64,000 bases of DNA from Pseudoalteromonas carrageenovora IAM 12662 (GTDB taxonomy: Bacteria; Pseudomonadota; Gammaproteobacteria; Enterobacterales; Alteromonadaceae): assembly GCF_900239935.1 (NCBI RefSeq), contig NZ_LT965928.1:1175395-1239394 (forward strand), in the 5' to 3' direction. The notes beneath the pieces are model-generated. The model was not told the origin of the DNA, searched no databases, and worked only from the letters and a program-made list of their open reading frames with translations. Made by a program: the position numbers and the translations under genes. Positions 39,204-48,440 of this stretch are shown one piece after another (positions within the stretch are counted from its first letter, which is position 1; the number at the start of each line of letters is the position of its first letter).

Positions 39204-39260
39204 TCTGTTTAATCTAAATAGTGGTTAAGAGATTTATTACGCCTATTTAGGGCTATATAG

Positions 39261-39289
39261 CTAAGTAACTTTTTTGGTTACTTAGTTTT
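39261..39289 (+). terminator. terminator after the MYG1 gene
   Basis: CTAAGTAAC pairs with GTTACTTAG (9 bp) around a T-rich loop, followed by TTTT. Confidence 0.75.
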
Positions 39290-39323
39290 GCTATGTTCTC
39301 TTATTTAAATTACGTGAGGTTTT

Positions 39324-39656
39324 ATGTTTGAAGTAAAAACTATCGCGCTATTTATTATTACTGCTCTTGCTGAAATTATTGGCTGTTATTTACCCTACCT
39401 GTGGCTCAAAGAAGATAAATCCATATTACTTTTGATACCAGCTGCAATCAGTTTGGCATTATTTGCTTGGTTGTTAACTTTACACCCTGTGGCAGCGGGG
39501 CGTGTTTATGCCGCGTATGGCGGTGTTTATGTCTGCGTGGCATTGCTCTGGTTATGGGTAGTTGATGGCGTAAAGCTTACAGTATGGGATGTAGTGGGCG
39601 CAGCAGTTGCCTTACTGGGTATGGCTATTATTATTTTTGCTCCTAAGAGCGCATAA
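39324..39656 (+). CDS. YnfA/UPF0060 family membrane protein
   Basis: 110-residue inner-membrane protein with four hydrophobic helices, of the YnfA (UPF0060) family related to small multidrug resistance transporters. The family signatures are [17 protein letters not shown] near the start and [22 protein letters not shown] in the middle. SMR-like drug efflux has been proposed for some members; not shown here. Monocistronic; a hairpin repeat follows 25 bp later. Confidence 0.92.
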   Translation: MFEVKTIALFIITALAEIIGCYLPYLWLKEDKSILLLIPAAISLALFAWLLTLHPVAAGRVYAAYGGVYVCVALLWLWVVDGVKLTVWDVVGAAVALLGMAIIIFAPKSA

Positions 39657-39681
39657 ACAGATCAGATTAATTTTTTACTTA

Positions 39682-39840
39682 TACCAATTTGCTTATATAT
39701 GAGGTCTATTTAATGTTAAGAAAATTACGCTAGACCTAGGCAAAAATTTTTGTACCTAGTTGTTCTAAATAAAAAATTTTTAACGACGTTATAGTGCAAT
39801 TTAATTCGTTAAATTGATCAAAGATTTATGCCGATTGGTA
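39682..39840 (-). repeat. hairpin-forming MITE-like repeat, copy 2
   Basis: 159 bp bounded by TACCAATTTGC and GCCGATTGGTA, in reverse orientation relative to copy 1. The core carries the same apex (TTGTT, i.e. AACAA on the other strand) between CTAAATAAAAAATTTTTAACG and its partner arm. It overlaps the 3' end of the tetR-like gene, supplying its last codons and stop. Confidence 0.75.
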
Positions 39841-40445
39841 TTACACATATATCGAGTAATTAAACCACTCACCACTTTTTCATAAGTATGCGCAAGCGTA
39901 GGGTTATTTATTAAGCTTGTTTGCACAACATGCCCTGTGTATAAACCGTAAAACTCATAAGCAAAAATACTTGGCTCTTTATCGTTACTAAAATAGCCTT
40001 GCTCTTGGCAGTTAACTGCAAGTTTAGTGAGGTAATTAATCATTCTGGCTTGCTGATCTTGCATAAATTGCCTTACTAAACAATTTGGGTCTGCTTTGAA
40101 TTCAATAGAGGCCTTAATTAGTGGGCAACTTGTATGCTGATCAGGGCAGCAGTTTTCTAAAAAACTTAGCCATTGTAACCATTTTTGCTGAAAGTTATTC
40201 AAGTGCACTAATGCATCTTTATCAATAGATGGTTCAACAACTTGTTTTTTAAATTCTTCCTCTGTGAAGGCTAATATAGCAACTTGCATATCTTCTTTAT
40301 TAGCAAAATGTGAGATCACTCCCGTACGGGACATATTTGCCGCGGCTGCTATTTTACCAATGGATATACTGTATAAGCCGTATTTAGCCGCAAAGGCCAT
40401 TCCTTTTTGTAAAATATATAGCTTAGTGCTCTCACTTTTTTTCAT
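39801..40445 (-). CDS. TetR family transcriptional repressor
   Basis: DNA-binding regulator of 214 residues. The N-terminal helix-turn-helix (about 5-50) reads YSISIGKIAAAANMSRTGVISHFANKE, and the C-terminal ligand domain has a TetR_C_16/CrtR-like pattern with Cys residues (NCCPDQHTSCPLI). The final 13 residues (NTNRHKSLINLTN) and the stop codon are encoded by the MITE-like repeat, so the native C-terminus has been replaced. Its start is 2 bp from the stop of the hydrolase gene upstream, so the two form an operon. Two palindromic sites before that operon are likely its operators. Confidence 0.85.
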   Translation of the reverse strand: MKKSESTKLYILQKGMAFAAKYGLYSISIGKIAAAANMSRTGVISHFANKEDMQVAILAFTEEEFKKQVVEPSIDKDALVHLNNFQQKWLQWLSFLENCCPDQHTSCPLIKASIEFKADPNCLVRQFMQDQQARMINYLTKLAVNCQEQGYFSNDKEPSIFAYEFYGLYTGHVVQTSLINNPTLAHTYEKVVSGLITRYMCNTNRHKSLINLTN

Positions 40446-40447
40446 TT

Positions 40448-41312
40448 TTAGCTCATGAACGTTGTTATTTGATCGTACACATATTGGCTTTTTAAAATTC
40501 TAACGTGGCCAAGTTTCTCAGTGGCAATAAGTGTAGCAGGCGTGTTATCTGTTAACTGTTTTATAGCTTCAAAGTTAGCAACAGAGTCATTTTTATCATG
40601 GATGAAAAGCATATGCTCATTAATTTTATGCTTAGAGTTATCTGGGTGAAGGTGTTGCCAATTAATACCGTATTGCTCAGATACCTTGTTAAGCATATTT
40701 TCTAACATAAGCTCAGAAATGCCTACTTGTTTTACTTTTTCAAACATAGCTTCAAAAATTTGCGCAGGGGCAGAAATCATCACTATTTTTTTGTTCATTT
40801 AAAAATGAGCTATCTAAATTTAATAAAGCAACGCCGCCCATAGAGTGAGTAACGACTCTGTCTATAAGTATATTTTGCTCATCAAAATAATTAAATGCAG
40901 CGGTTAAGCCCTGCATGTAACCGTATAAATGAGAAACTTTACCGTGTGAATAACCATGGCCAATGTGATCGATTGAATACACATTAAAGCCTTTTTCTAT
41001 CAGTTCATTTATTAATGCAGTAAAGCGGTTTGTGCTATCTGCCCAGCCGTGTGAAAGAAACACCGTTTTACTGTTTCCCTCTTGGCTAAAGTAATACAAA
41101 TTAATAGCACCTAATTGAGTATTAAGCTTAATATTTATTGGTTGAATATTGGTTCTAAAGTCGTATTGGCGCCTGCTATGCGGGTTACAAAACACCTTTA
41201 TGGCAAGGCGAGCACTCAATTTTGGGAACGTTTTAGTTAAACCAAATGTTGCCGCTTTAGTGACTTTAGCAAACCTGGGTGGTTTACTCTGATTAAAATA
41301 AATTTGCTTCAT
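40448..41312 (-). pseudogene. alpha/beta-hydrolase, frameshifted in an A7 tract
   Basis: Two overlapping minus-strand frames make one alpha/beta-hydrolase of about 288 residues. The first part has VFLSHGWADSTNRF (oxyanion region) and the nucleophile elbow THSMGG; the second part has LFIHDKNDSVANFE (acid) and EKLGHVRIL (His). The frame changes at AACAAAAAAATAG (A7 at 40786-40792). With six As the protein would read LNEQKIVMISAPAQ continuously. All catalytic residues are present in the two halves. This may be a true null, a phase-variable switch, rescue by slippage, or a sequencing error in the homopolymer. It is co-transcribed with the TetR gene, so the pair is probably a substrate-induced hydrolase and its repressor. 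Confidence 0.8.
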
Positions 41313-41325
41313 AATTATGCCAAAT

Positions 41326-41373
41326 AAGTACAGTTGTTCTATTTTATCTGAAAAAAGTACAGTTGTACTTTTT
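41326..41373 (-). promoter_or_regulatory. two TetR-type operator sites before the hydrolase-tetR operon
   Basis: A perfect palindrome, AAAAAGTACA-GT-TGTACTTTTT (41352-41373), and a degenerate copy beginning AAGTACAGTTGTTCT (41326-41340) lie 14-60 bp upstream of the hydrolase start, 29 bp apart. The position and dyad symmetry fit autorepression by the adjacent TetR protein; this is inference. Confidence 0.6.
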
Positions 41374-41454
41374 AATTAAATTACTGTGCTTAACTAGTTA
41401 TAACCATAGTAAAACAGCTTGAAATGACTAAAGCTTTTATCAATGCTAAAAATC

Positions 41455-41510
41455 ACTCGTTACGAGTAAAAATACTTGTTGGACTTAAAAGTCTATTTTT
41501 CTTTTAATGC
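41455..41510 (+). promoter_or_regulatory. speA leader with terminator-like hairpin
   Basis: Two small hairpins, ACTCG-TTA-CGAGT and GACTT-AA-AAGTC, the second followed by TATTTTTCTTTT, lie 45-100 bp before the speA ATG. This looks like a weak intrinsic terminator inside the leader and could be an attenuator. The stems are short, so it is tentative. Confidence 0.3.
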
Positions 41511-41556
41511 GCGCACTTGGCCGAACCGGCATTCATTAAATAAAAGAGAAAGATAA

Positions 41557-43470
41557 ATGAAAGAGACAACATCACTAGAACAAGCTCGCACGAGTTACAA
41601 TGTTCGTCATTGGAGCCAAGGTTTTTTTGGTATTAATGATCAAGGTGATGTGTATGTTGCGCCAAAGGCTCACGCCCCAGAGCAAACTATTGCATTAACA
41701 GATATCGCAAAACAACTTCAAGAAAAAGGCTTAAGCTTACCGGCTTTAGTGCGCTTTCCACAAATTTTACATCATCGTGTGCACAGTTTATGTGGCGCGT
41801 TTAATACCGCGATTGAAAACTATGGTTACCCAAAAGATTACTTATTAGTTTACCCAATTAAAGTAAACCAACAACGCGAAGTAGTTGAAGAAATAGTAGC
41901 AAGCCAAGCTGAATTAGAAAAAAAACAATTAGGCCTAGAGGCAGGCAGCAAACCAGAGCTTTTAACTGTTTTGGCAATGGCAGAAAAAACCAGTGCAGTG
42001 ATTGTATGTAATGGCTACAAAGACAAAGAATATGTGCGTTTAGCGCTTATTGGCGAAAAGCTAGGCCACAAAGTTTACATAGTGCTTGAAAAGCTTTCTG
42101 AGCTCGACATGGTGCTTAGCCAAGCAAAAGCGCTAAATGTTAAACCACGTATTGGCATTCGTGTACGTTTAGCATCGCAAGGCAAAGGAAAGTGGCAAGC
42201 AAGTGGCGGCGAAAAATCTAAATTTGGTTTATCAGCGTCGCAAGTACTGCATGTAGTGAATCGTTTAAAAGACGCAGGCCAGCTTGATTTAATGCAACTT
42301 GTGCATTTTCACTTAGGCTCGCAAATGGCAAACATACGCGATGTGCGTTTAGGTGTAAGCGAGGCCGCGCGCTTTTATTGTGAGCTACGCAAATTAGGTG
42401 CAAGCATTGAGTGCTTAGATGTTGGGGGCGGTTTAGCTATTGATTACGATGGTACGCGCAGTCAATCTCATAACTCAATGAACTACAGCTTAGCTGAGTA
42501 TGCAAATAACATTGTGTACACCATAGGCGATACTTGTAAGCAGTATGAGCAACCAATGCCGACTATTATTTCTGAGTCGGGGCGTGCACTAACGGCGCAC
42601 CATGCTGTACTTATCTCAAACGTGATAGGCACAGAAAGCTACATACCAGAACAGCTAAAAGCGCCTGCAACAGATGCACCGCTTTTATTAAATAATATGT
42701 GGGCCTCGTTTGTGCAGTTAACCGATTTAACGGATGACCGCGCACTGATTGAAATTTATCACGATAGCCAAGGCGACCTAGCAGAGGCGCATAACCAGTT
42801 TGCACTTGGGCTTTTAGATTTAACGCAGCGTGCGTGGGCAGAGCAAGTTAACTTACGTATTTGTTATGAGCTTAACAAACACATGGATAACAAAAATCGT
42901 TTTCATCGCCCAATTATTGACGAGTTGAACGCGCGTTTAGCTGATAAGTTTTTTGTAAACTTTTCGCTTTTTCAATCATTGCCTGATGCGTGGGGGATTG
43001 ATCAAGTGTTTCCGGTATTGCCATTAAGTGGCTTAACCGAAGCACCAAAAAAACGCGCTGTATTACTTGATATAACCTGTGATTCAGACGGCGCACTCGA
43101 GCACTATGTTGATGGCCAAGGCATTGAAAGCACATTGCCCGTGCCTGAGTACAGTGCCGATAAACCCTACCTAATGGGCTTTTTCTTAGTGGGTGCGTAC
43201 CAAGAAATTTTAGGTGATATGCACAATTTATTTGGCGATACACACAGCGCCATTATCAATATGGATGAGCAAGGCGTTGCCAGTATTAGCGAAATAAATC
43301 AAGGCGATACGGTGGCCGATATGATGCGCTATGTGCATTTAGATGTTGAGAGCTTTCAGCAGTCGTACGCGCAGTTAGTGTCTGCAAAAATAGATAAAAA
43401 TGAACAGCAAAGCGTTTTAGACGAGTTGCAAAACGGCCTTAATGGCTACACTTATTTAGAAGAGTTATAA
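41557..43470 (+). CDS. speA: biosynthetic arginine decarboxylase
   Basis: PLP-dependent enzyme converting arginine to agmatine, the first step of the agmatine route to putrescine. The PLP Lys is near residue 102 in VYPIKVNQQ, the Gly-rich phosphate-binding motif is [13 protein letters not shown], and the C-terminal domain has the substrate Cys in ITCDSDG. 637 residues, close to E. coli 658. AGAGAAAG precedes the ATG. speB begins 3 bp after the stop, so the two enzymes are made together. Confidence 0.96.
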   Translation: MKETTSLEQARTSYNVRHWSQGFFGINDQGDVYVAPKAHAPEQTIALTDIAKQLQEKGLSLPALVRFPQILHHRVHSLCGAFNTAIENYGYPKDYLLVYPIKVNQQREVVEEIVASQAELEKKQLGLEAGSKPELLTVLAMAEKTSAVIVCNGYKDKEYVRLALIGEKLGHKVYIVLEKLSELDMVLSQAKALNVKPRIGIRVRLASQGKGKWQASGGEKSKFGLSASQVLHVVNRLKDAGQLDLMQLVHFHLGSQMANIRDVRLGVSEAARFYCELRKLGASIECLDVGGGLAIDYDGTRSQSHNSMNYSLAEYANNIVYTIGDTCKQYEQPMPTIISESGRALTAHHAVLISNVIGTESYIPEQLKAPATDAPLLLNNMWASFVQLTDLTDDRALIEIYHDSQGDLAEAHNQFALGLLDLTQRAWAEQVNLRICYELNKHMDNKNRFHRPIIDELNARLADKFFVNFSLFQSLPDAWGIDQVFPVLPLSGLTEAPKKRAVLLDITCDSDGALEHYVDGQGIESTLPVPEYSADKPYLMGFFLVGAYQEILGDMHNLFGDTHSAIINMDEQGVASISEINQGDTVADMMRYVHLDVESFQQSYAQLVSAKIDKNEQQSVLDELQNGLNGYTYLEEL

Positions 43471-43473
43471 GCA

Positions 43474-44397
43474 ATGTCTAGCTTGTTTGGTCATGTTGAC
43501 CACTCATTGTATTCAAACGGGATGACGTTTTTACGTCGTCCTATGGTGCAAAATATTAATGCCATTGATGCAGATGTCGTTGTACTAGGCTTACCGTTTG
43601 ACTTAGCAACATCGGGCCGTCCCGGTGCTCGCTTAGGGCCAGATGCCATTCGCAGAGCGTCGGTACATTTAGCCTGGGAAGGCACTAAATACCCGTGGAC
43701 ATTTCCTTTGTTTGAGCGTTTAACGGTTGCAGATGCAGGGGACTTTACTTACCCGGTAGGCGATCCTGAGTATTTTACTGCACAGCTAGAAATGGCCGCA
43801 GAGCAAATACTTCGCCAAGGTGCAACGCTGTTAGGCCTTGGTGGCGATCACTTTGTAACGCTTCCTCTACTGCGGGCACATGCAAAGATACATGGCAAAA
43901 TGGCACTGGTTCATTTTGATGCGCACACCGATACATACAGCAATGGCTCTCGTTTTGATCACGGCACTATGTTTTATCATGCGCCTATGGAAGGGCTGAT
44001 TGATGTAGAACACAGTATACAAATTGGTATTCGCACCGACTTTGACCAATCAAAGCATGAGTTTGCAGTGATTGATGCAATGCAAGCTAACGACTTGCAT
44101 GCCAATGACATTGCAGGGCAAATACGTGAGCGAGTAGGCAACTTACCCGTTTACCTAACGTTTGATATAGATTGTTTAGACCCTGCATTTGCACCAGGTA
44201 CAGGCACTCCCGTGTGCGGTGGTTTAACGTCAGATAAAGTGCTTAAAATACTGCGCGCGCTAAAAGGCATAAATATGGTGGGTATGGATGTGGTAGAGGT
44301 ATCACCGTCGTACGACCAAAGCGAGCTTACCGCTATTGCCGCAGCAACCATTGCGAGCGAGTTATTGCATTTGTGGACACATAAAAATAAGTATTAA
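43474..44397 (+). CDS. speB: agmatinase
   Basis: Mn-dependent ureohydrolase converting agmatine to putrescine and urea. The metal ligands are visible in [16 protein letters not shown] and [18 protein letters not shown]. 307 residues, as E. coli SpeB. Start codon three bases after the speA stop. A bidirectional terminator follows. Confidence 0.96.
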   Translation: MSSLFGHVDHSLYSNGMTFLRRPMVQNINAIDADVVVLGLPFDLATSGRPGARLGPDAIRRASVHLAWEGTKYPWTFPLFERLTVADAGDFTYPVGDPEYFTAQLEMAAEQILRQGATLLGLGGDHFVTLPLLRAHAKIHGKMALVHFDAHTDTYSNGSRFDHGTMFYHAPMEGLIDVEHSIQIGIRTDFDQSKHEFAVIDAMQANDLHANDIAGQIRERVGNLPVYLTFDIDCLDPAFAPGTGTPVCGGLTSDKVLKILRALKGINMVGMDVVEVSPSYDQSELTAIAAATIASELLHLWTHKNKY

Positions 44398-44422
44398 CGT
44401 TATAAGTTAAGTCCTACTAAAA

Positions 44423-44452
44423 AGGTATGCACTGGCATACCTCTTTTATTTT
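44423..44452. terminator. bidirectional terminator between speB and the DoxX-like remnant
   Basis: AGGTATGC-ACTG-GCATACCT stem with a T-rich tail on both sides, directly between two convergent reading frames. Confidence 0.8.
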
Positions 44453-44804
44453 AGAGATGTTGATTAATTTCTTTTAACCAAATAACGCTTAGCCCAATAA
44501 GCGGCAGGTTAGTAGTTACTGGGTTAAATGCTTCAATGAGTAATGGTGGCTGCATTACTACAACCGCTAACAAAAGCCCTACAAGCGCTAATATATTTAA
44601 GATCACGATGTGCTTATTTTTATAAAACACAAATAAACACACGCCAAATATAATTTCGCCAACACCCGCTGAACGTGTAATTAATTCAGACACTTCGGCT
44701 GAAAAACCAGCACTGCCTGTCATCAGCTTTTCAAGCGGTGCAATATGATAAAGCTTTGGAAAAAAGCCGTGAATGATACTAACCCAAATAACTATTTGAA
44801 CAAT
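44451..44804 (-). pseudogene. DoxX-like membrane protein, 5' end cut by a repeat
   Basis: An open frame of 117 codons without a normal start. The first ATG (44723) would give only 90 residues, but the frame continues upstream with a DoxX-like first helix, IVIWVSIIHGFFPKLYHIAP, where HGFFPKL is the family signature. Three more hydrophobic segments follow. Upstream a stop codon and the MITE-like repeat replace the beginning, so perhaps 5-15 residues are lost. It may be translated from a non-standard start (ATT in the repeat) or be dead. Confidence 0.6.
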
Positions 44805-44937
44805 TTAACTTACTAAATCAATTACTAACGTCGTTAAAAAATCTCTATTTAGAACCACTAAACACAAAGTTTTTGCCTAGTTACTAAATGATTTATTTAT
44901 CGTTAAAATAGCTCCTATAGTTAATCGAATTAGTATA
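44797..44937 (+). repeat. hairpin-forming MITE-like repeat, copy 3
   Basis: About 140 bp. The right end TATACTAATTCG (reverse complement) matches the copy 2 terminus TATACCAATTTG, the core CGTTAAAAAATCTC..ATTTAGAAC matches copy 1, and the left end is a degenerate AACAATTTAACTTA. It adjoins and truncates the DoxX-like frame. Confidence 0.65.
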
Positions 44938-44984
44938 CCCAACTTAAACTCACTATGTAGCGAGCAAGTTGAATATAAAACGTG

Positions 44985-46007
44985 TTACTTTCTGGCATTA
45001 TCAATCCGCTCTTGTGCACTTGGGTGGCTTGATAAATATTCGAGTAAATTATTTACCTTTTCAATATGCTCGTTTTCGCTCGTATGCGCGCTTTGTAGGG
45101 CTTGTATGGCATCGGCAAAATCATTACTTGAATAACCTAAATGCTCAAGTTGAATGAGGGCATAGCTATCTGCCTCACGCTCCATATCACGCGAAAAACC
45201 CTGCTGCGCAAACGTAGCCCCAGTGCCAAGAGCCACTTCTGCTATACCTTCTAAATCGCCAAATATAACCGCAAGCACAATGGTACTGGCTGCCGATTGG
45301 GCAGTCATACGTACACTATGTTGGTGAACAACATGGCCAATTTCGTGCAGTAACACGGCTTTTAACGCGTCTGGTTTGTCTGCAAGTAAATTAGCTAATT
45401 CATCAGTGACTACAATACGCCCATGGGGCATTGCAAACGCATTAGCGCCAAAGCTCTCTGATTTATAAAACGATAATCTATAAACCGATGGCTCGAGCGA
45501 GAGTTCATTAAGCATGGTATTAAAGTGTTGCTGTACTTTAGCTTGCTGATCAATAGGCAGCTCACTTTCATCAAGCGCTAGCTTTTCAATTAAGGTAAAA
45601 CTTTGCTCACCCATTTGCTCTACTACACTGCGCGGCAGGGTATCAACACTGTAAACAGCAATCGCTGGTACTACTTTATAAAGCATTAGCCACATAAACA
45701 GCGGTGTAAAAATAATGGCAGCTAAAATAGCCCATTTACTTTTTTCAAGGCGCTCTAGTAGGTCGTGCTTATCGGTTTTAAAAGGCCAGCGATAATTTAC
45801 ATCACTTGGAATGAAGCGGCTACCATCATCAAAACGCAGTTCATCAGCAAGCCCTGCAAGGCCAGAGGTGAGTGTTATATCGCTTATTGCATAGCTTGAA
45901 ATAAGCTGGTCATCGTGGCTAATTTCAACCAAGGTGTCGCGAATATTAGCGACACCTTGTTGATAATTACTTGATGCTTTGGGGAAGTAATGTCCCTGTA
46001 CGTGCAT
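44985..46007 (-). CDS. M48 family metalloprotease
   Basis: Membrane-anchored zinc peptidase of 340 residues. An N-terminal cytosolic or accessory region of about 90 residues (DDGSRFIPSD) precedes one membrane helix (about 92-113, WAILAAIIFTPLFMWLMLY). The M48 catalytic domain has HEIGHVVHQH (His221, Glu222, His225), the distal Glu in DMEREADSYAL, and the upstream GANAFAMPHGRIVVT. It resembles the YjgN-associated M48 peptidases. The gene starts 9 bp after the DUF898 gene and is likely co-transcribed; the pair may act together at the membrane. Confidence 0.9.
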   Translation of the reverse strand: MHVQGHYFPKASSNYQQGVANIRDTLVEISHDDQLISSYAISDITLTSGLAGLADELRFDDGSRFIPSDVNYRWPFKTDKHDLLERLEKSKWAILAAIIFTPLFMWLMLYKVVPAIAVYSVDTLPRSVVEQMGEQSFTLIEKLALDESELPIDQQAKVQQHFNTMLNELSLEPSVYRLSFYKSESFGANAFAMPHGRIVVTDELANLLADKPDALKAVLLHEIGHVVHQHSVRMTAQSAASTIVLAVIFGDLEGIAEVALGTGATFAQQGFSRDMEREADSYALIQLEHLGYSSNDFADAIQALQSAHTSENEHIEKVNNLLEYLSSHPSAQERIDNARK

Positions 46008-46016
46008 AGTAAGCTC

Positions 46017-47141
46017 TTAGGTTAGCGATAAATCGATATCAAATACATTGGCTGCTTCTTCAGCAAACGATGACTGCTCTTGCTGCGCAGTATCTACTAA
46101 ATTTAGTGCATTTGGGTAAATATTAACGGTTGTAACCTCGGCAAGCATTCTAGATGTACGCACTTTGGTCCACGGGTATGCAAGTCCTAAGGAGAACACA
46201 ATGGCCAGCATATTTGTTAATAGTAATATGGCAAAAGGAATAGGCTTAAGCTGTGATTTAAATGACGCTACGTCTTCAAATTGGCTGTTATCAAAAATAT
46301 GATTACGAATAGCCGCAGCCCAAACAGCGGTTACTATCGCAATCATAAATACGTAAGCGACCATTAGTGCACCAAACATGAGTGTCATGGCAGCAGGGTC
46401 TTGCATGTTTTGTTGATTTTCTACATTGAGCAAATCAAGCCCAAACAAGCCTAAAATAGCCATAAAAATCACCATAGTGATAGAGCTCACCACAAAACAA
46501 ATAAGCGCTGTTAAGTAGTATGTTTCACCTTTTAGGTTAACTGTTAATGGCGTATCGCCGTAACTAATATTGCTATGTATGTAACTGTCGATACGTTTTA
46601 AAACATAAGGCATCAATAAATAAAGCGTAAAAATACTGGCTACAGGTAACAGTATAAAGTTAACAAAGGCTTCGCCGTAATTGCCTTTAAACGAAAAACG
46701 CACATTACGATGACGGGTCATACGCATATTAAAGCGCAGGCCTTGGTTAATAACCCACGGCATTAAAAAGATAAAAGCAACCGCAAAGAGTAAGCCTATA
46801 ATAGGGAAAAAGCTGCTCCCAAAGGTGTAAATTAAAAATACAATAACAGCTAAAATACGGCCTTTTAAAATTTGCATCGGGGTGGCTAAGTAGTCAAAGC
46901 TGTGTCCGTCTATGCGAGTGTGGCCATAAAAGTAACGCATTGTGCGCACCTTTGCCCATGCAGAGTAAATACCTAAAGTAAGTACACTGAGTAAAATATT
47001 GACTATCCAAATACCAAAAAACTCACCGCCTTTGCCGCTAAACTGAACTTTACCGCTAAAAATAAGGGGGGCTGGCTCGTTTGCTGATGGGTTTGCTTCT
47101 GGGGGAGTAGGGTGTATTGATTCCATTAAAATTATATCCAT
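46017..47141 (-). CDS. DUF898/YjgN family membrane protein
   Basis: Polytopic inner-membrane protein of 374 residues with about six to eight hydrophobic segments. Two repeats of the family motif are visible: FSGKGGEFFGIWIVNILLSV with TLGIYSAWAKVRTMRYF, and later ANMLAI-like helices with FSLGLAYPWTKVRTSRML. The duplication of 'LGxxYxWxKVR' defines DUF898/YjgN. Function unknown. The pairing with an M48 peptidase downstream is recurrent in gammaproteobacteria. The start used gives MDIILMES; the second Met (MESIHPT) is an equal candidate. Confidence 0.85.
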   Translation of the reverse strand: MDIILMESIHPTPPEANPSANEPAPLIFSGKVQFSGKGGEFFGIWIVNILLSVLTLGIYSAWAKVRTMRYFYGHTRIDGHSFDYLATPMQILKGRILAVIVFLIYTFGSSFFPIIGLLFAVAFIFLMPWVINQGLRFNMRMTRHRNVRFSFKGNYGEAFVNFILLPVASIFTLYLLMPYVLKRIDSYIHSNISYGDTPLTVNLKGETYYLTALICFVVSSITMVIFMAILGLFGLDLLNVENQQNMQDPAAMTLMFGALMVAYVFMIAIVTAVWAAAIRNHIFDNSQFEDVASFKSQLKPIPFAILLLTNMLAIVFSLGLAYPWTKVRTSRMLAEVTTVNIYPNALNLVDTAQQEQSSFAEEAANVFDIDLSLT

Positions 47142-47360
47142 GTTGTTTTTTTGTTAACTTACCTAAATTTGGTGCAAAACTCAATATTTATAATAGCGCC
47201 AGCCTTTTGCAAGTAACTGATTAAAAGGCTATATGTAAAAGTATCAGGTTTAAAATTGTGTCGATATTAATTTTAGATTAAGAGCAAAGTATTATAATTA
47301 GGCAGTTATTTATATCACGCGCTATTTTTAACCATTTCAAAACACCTATGGATTTTTATT

Positions 47361-47564
47361 ATGTTGCAAGCTGTTGTTTTAGGCGGGGTAGAGTTTAGTC
47401 CTTTGGTTGTTTATTTTCCTATAGCGTTTGTTTTAACGGCTATTACACGGTTTGTATTGCATCGCTTAGATTGGCACGACCGTATATGGAAGGTCGCTTG
47501 GTTTGAAGTGTCTTTATTTATTTGTTATTTGGCCCTAACCGTTTACTTACTCAGTGGAAGATAA
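47361..47564 (+). CDS. DUF1656 small membrane protein (AaeX-like)
   Basis: 67-residue protein with two hydrophobic helices (about 14-30 and 45-63). DUF1656 proteins are encoded at the head of HlyD-FUSC efflux operons (AaeX in E. coli). The ATG follows shortly after the divergent promoter region shared with the DUF898 gene. The next gene begins 5 bp after its stop. Confidence 0.85.
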   Translation: MLQAVVLGGVEFSPLVVYFPIAFVLTAITRFVLHRLDWHDRIWKVAWFEVSLFICYLALTVYLLSGR

Positions 47565-47569
47565 ATTAG

Positions 47570-48430
47570 ATGACAAAATATCTACGTATACTTTTAACCG
47601 TTATAGTTGTTATAGCCGCTGTATTTGCTGGGCGCTGGGTATGGACTGATTATATGCATACACCATGGACGCGTGATGGCCGTATAAGGGCCGAAATAGT
47701 GATTGTTTCGCCCGATGTATCTGGGTGGGTGACTGAGTTAAATATTAAAGATGGGCAAACCATTAAAAAAGGTGACTTACTTTTTAGTGTTGATAATAAA
47801 CGTTATCAAGCCGCGCTTGATAAAAGTAAAGCAAATACCGAAAATGCCCTATACACATGGGAATTGGCAAAGCATAAATTACAACGTAGAAAAGGCTTAA
47901 ATACCCAACAAGCCATTAGCGAAGAAGGCCTTGAGTCTACACGCATTAATTCAAAAATAGCCAAAGCTAATTACGAGCTTGCAAAAACTGAGCAAGCAAT
48001 AGCACAGTTAAATTTTGATAGAACAAAAGCGTATGCACCGGTGAGTGGGCAAATTATTAATTTAAACTTACGCCAAGGTAATTACGTAGCACAAGGCTCA
48101 TCAGTCTTTGCAATTGTTAAGTCGGACTCGTTTTACGTTACAGGCTATTTTGAAGAAACTAAAATCCCTTTAATACACGATAATCAAAAAGCTAAAATAT
48201 CACTGTTAAGTGGCGGTGATGCACTAACTGGTCACGTAATGAGTGTGGGTAAAGCTATCGCTAATACGAACACACAAAGTAATACGCAGTTATTACCTGT
48301 GGTGCAGCAAACATTTAATTGGGTGCGTTTATCGCAGCGTATTCCGGTTGATATTAAATTAGACTCGATACCTGAAAAGGTTCGTCTTAGCGCTGGAATG
48401 ACTGCCACAATTCACCTCAATACGCATTAA
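47570..48430 (+). CDS. HlyD/AaeA-like periplasmic adaptor
   Basis: Membrane fusion protein of 286 residues. One N-terminal membrane helix (about 5-24) is followed by a biotinyl-lipoyl half motif (IVSPDVSGWVTELNIKDGQTIKKGDLLF), a helical hairpin (about 65-130), the second lipoyl half (AKAYAPVSGQIINLNLRQGNYV-like) and a beta-barrel domain. It links the FUSC pump encoded next to the outer membrane. 10-bp gap to that gene. Confidence 0.92.
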   Translation: MTKYLRILLTVIVVIAAVFAGRWVWTDYMHTPWTRDGRIRAEIVIVSPDVSGWVTELNIKDGQTIKKGDLLFSVDNKRYQAALDKSKANTENALYTWELAKHKLQRRKGLNTQQAISEEGLESTRINSKIAKANYELAKTEQAIAQLNFDRTKAYAPVSGQIINLNLRQGNYVAQGSSVFAIVKSDSFYVTGYFEETKIPLIHDNQKAKISLLSGGDALTGHVMSVGKAIANTNTQSNTQLLPVVQQTFNWVRLSQRIPVDIKLDSIPEKVRLSAGMTATIHLNTH

Positions 48431-48440
48431 GGAGAACACC

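Noticed and set aside
44451..44723. Treating the 90-residue DoxX-like frame as a complete gene
   Set aside because: The family signature helix lies upstream of that ATG in the same frame, so the short form is unlikely to be the native protein.
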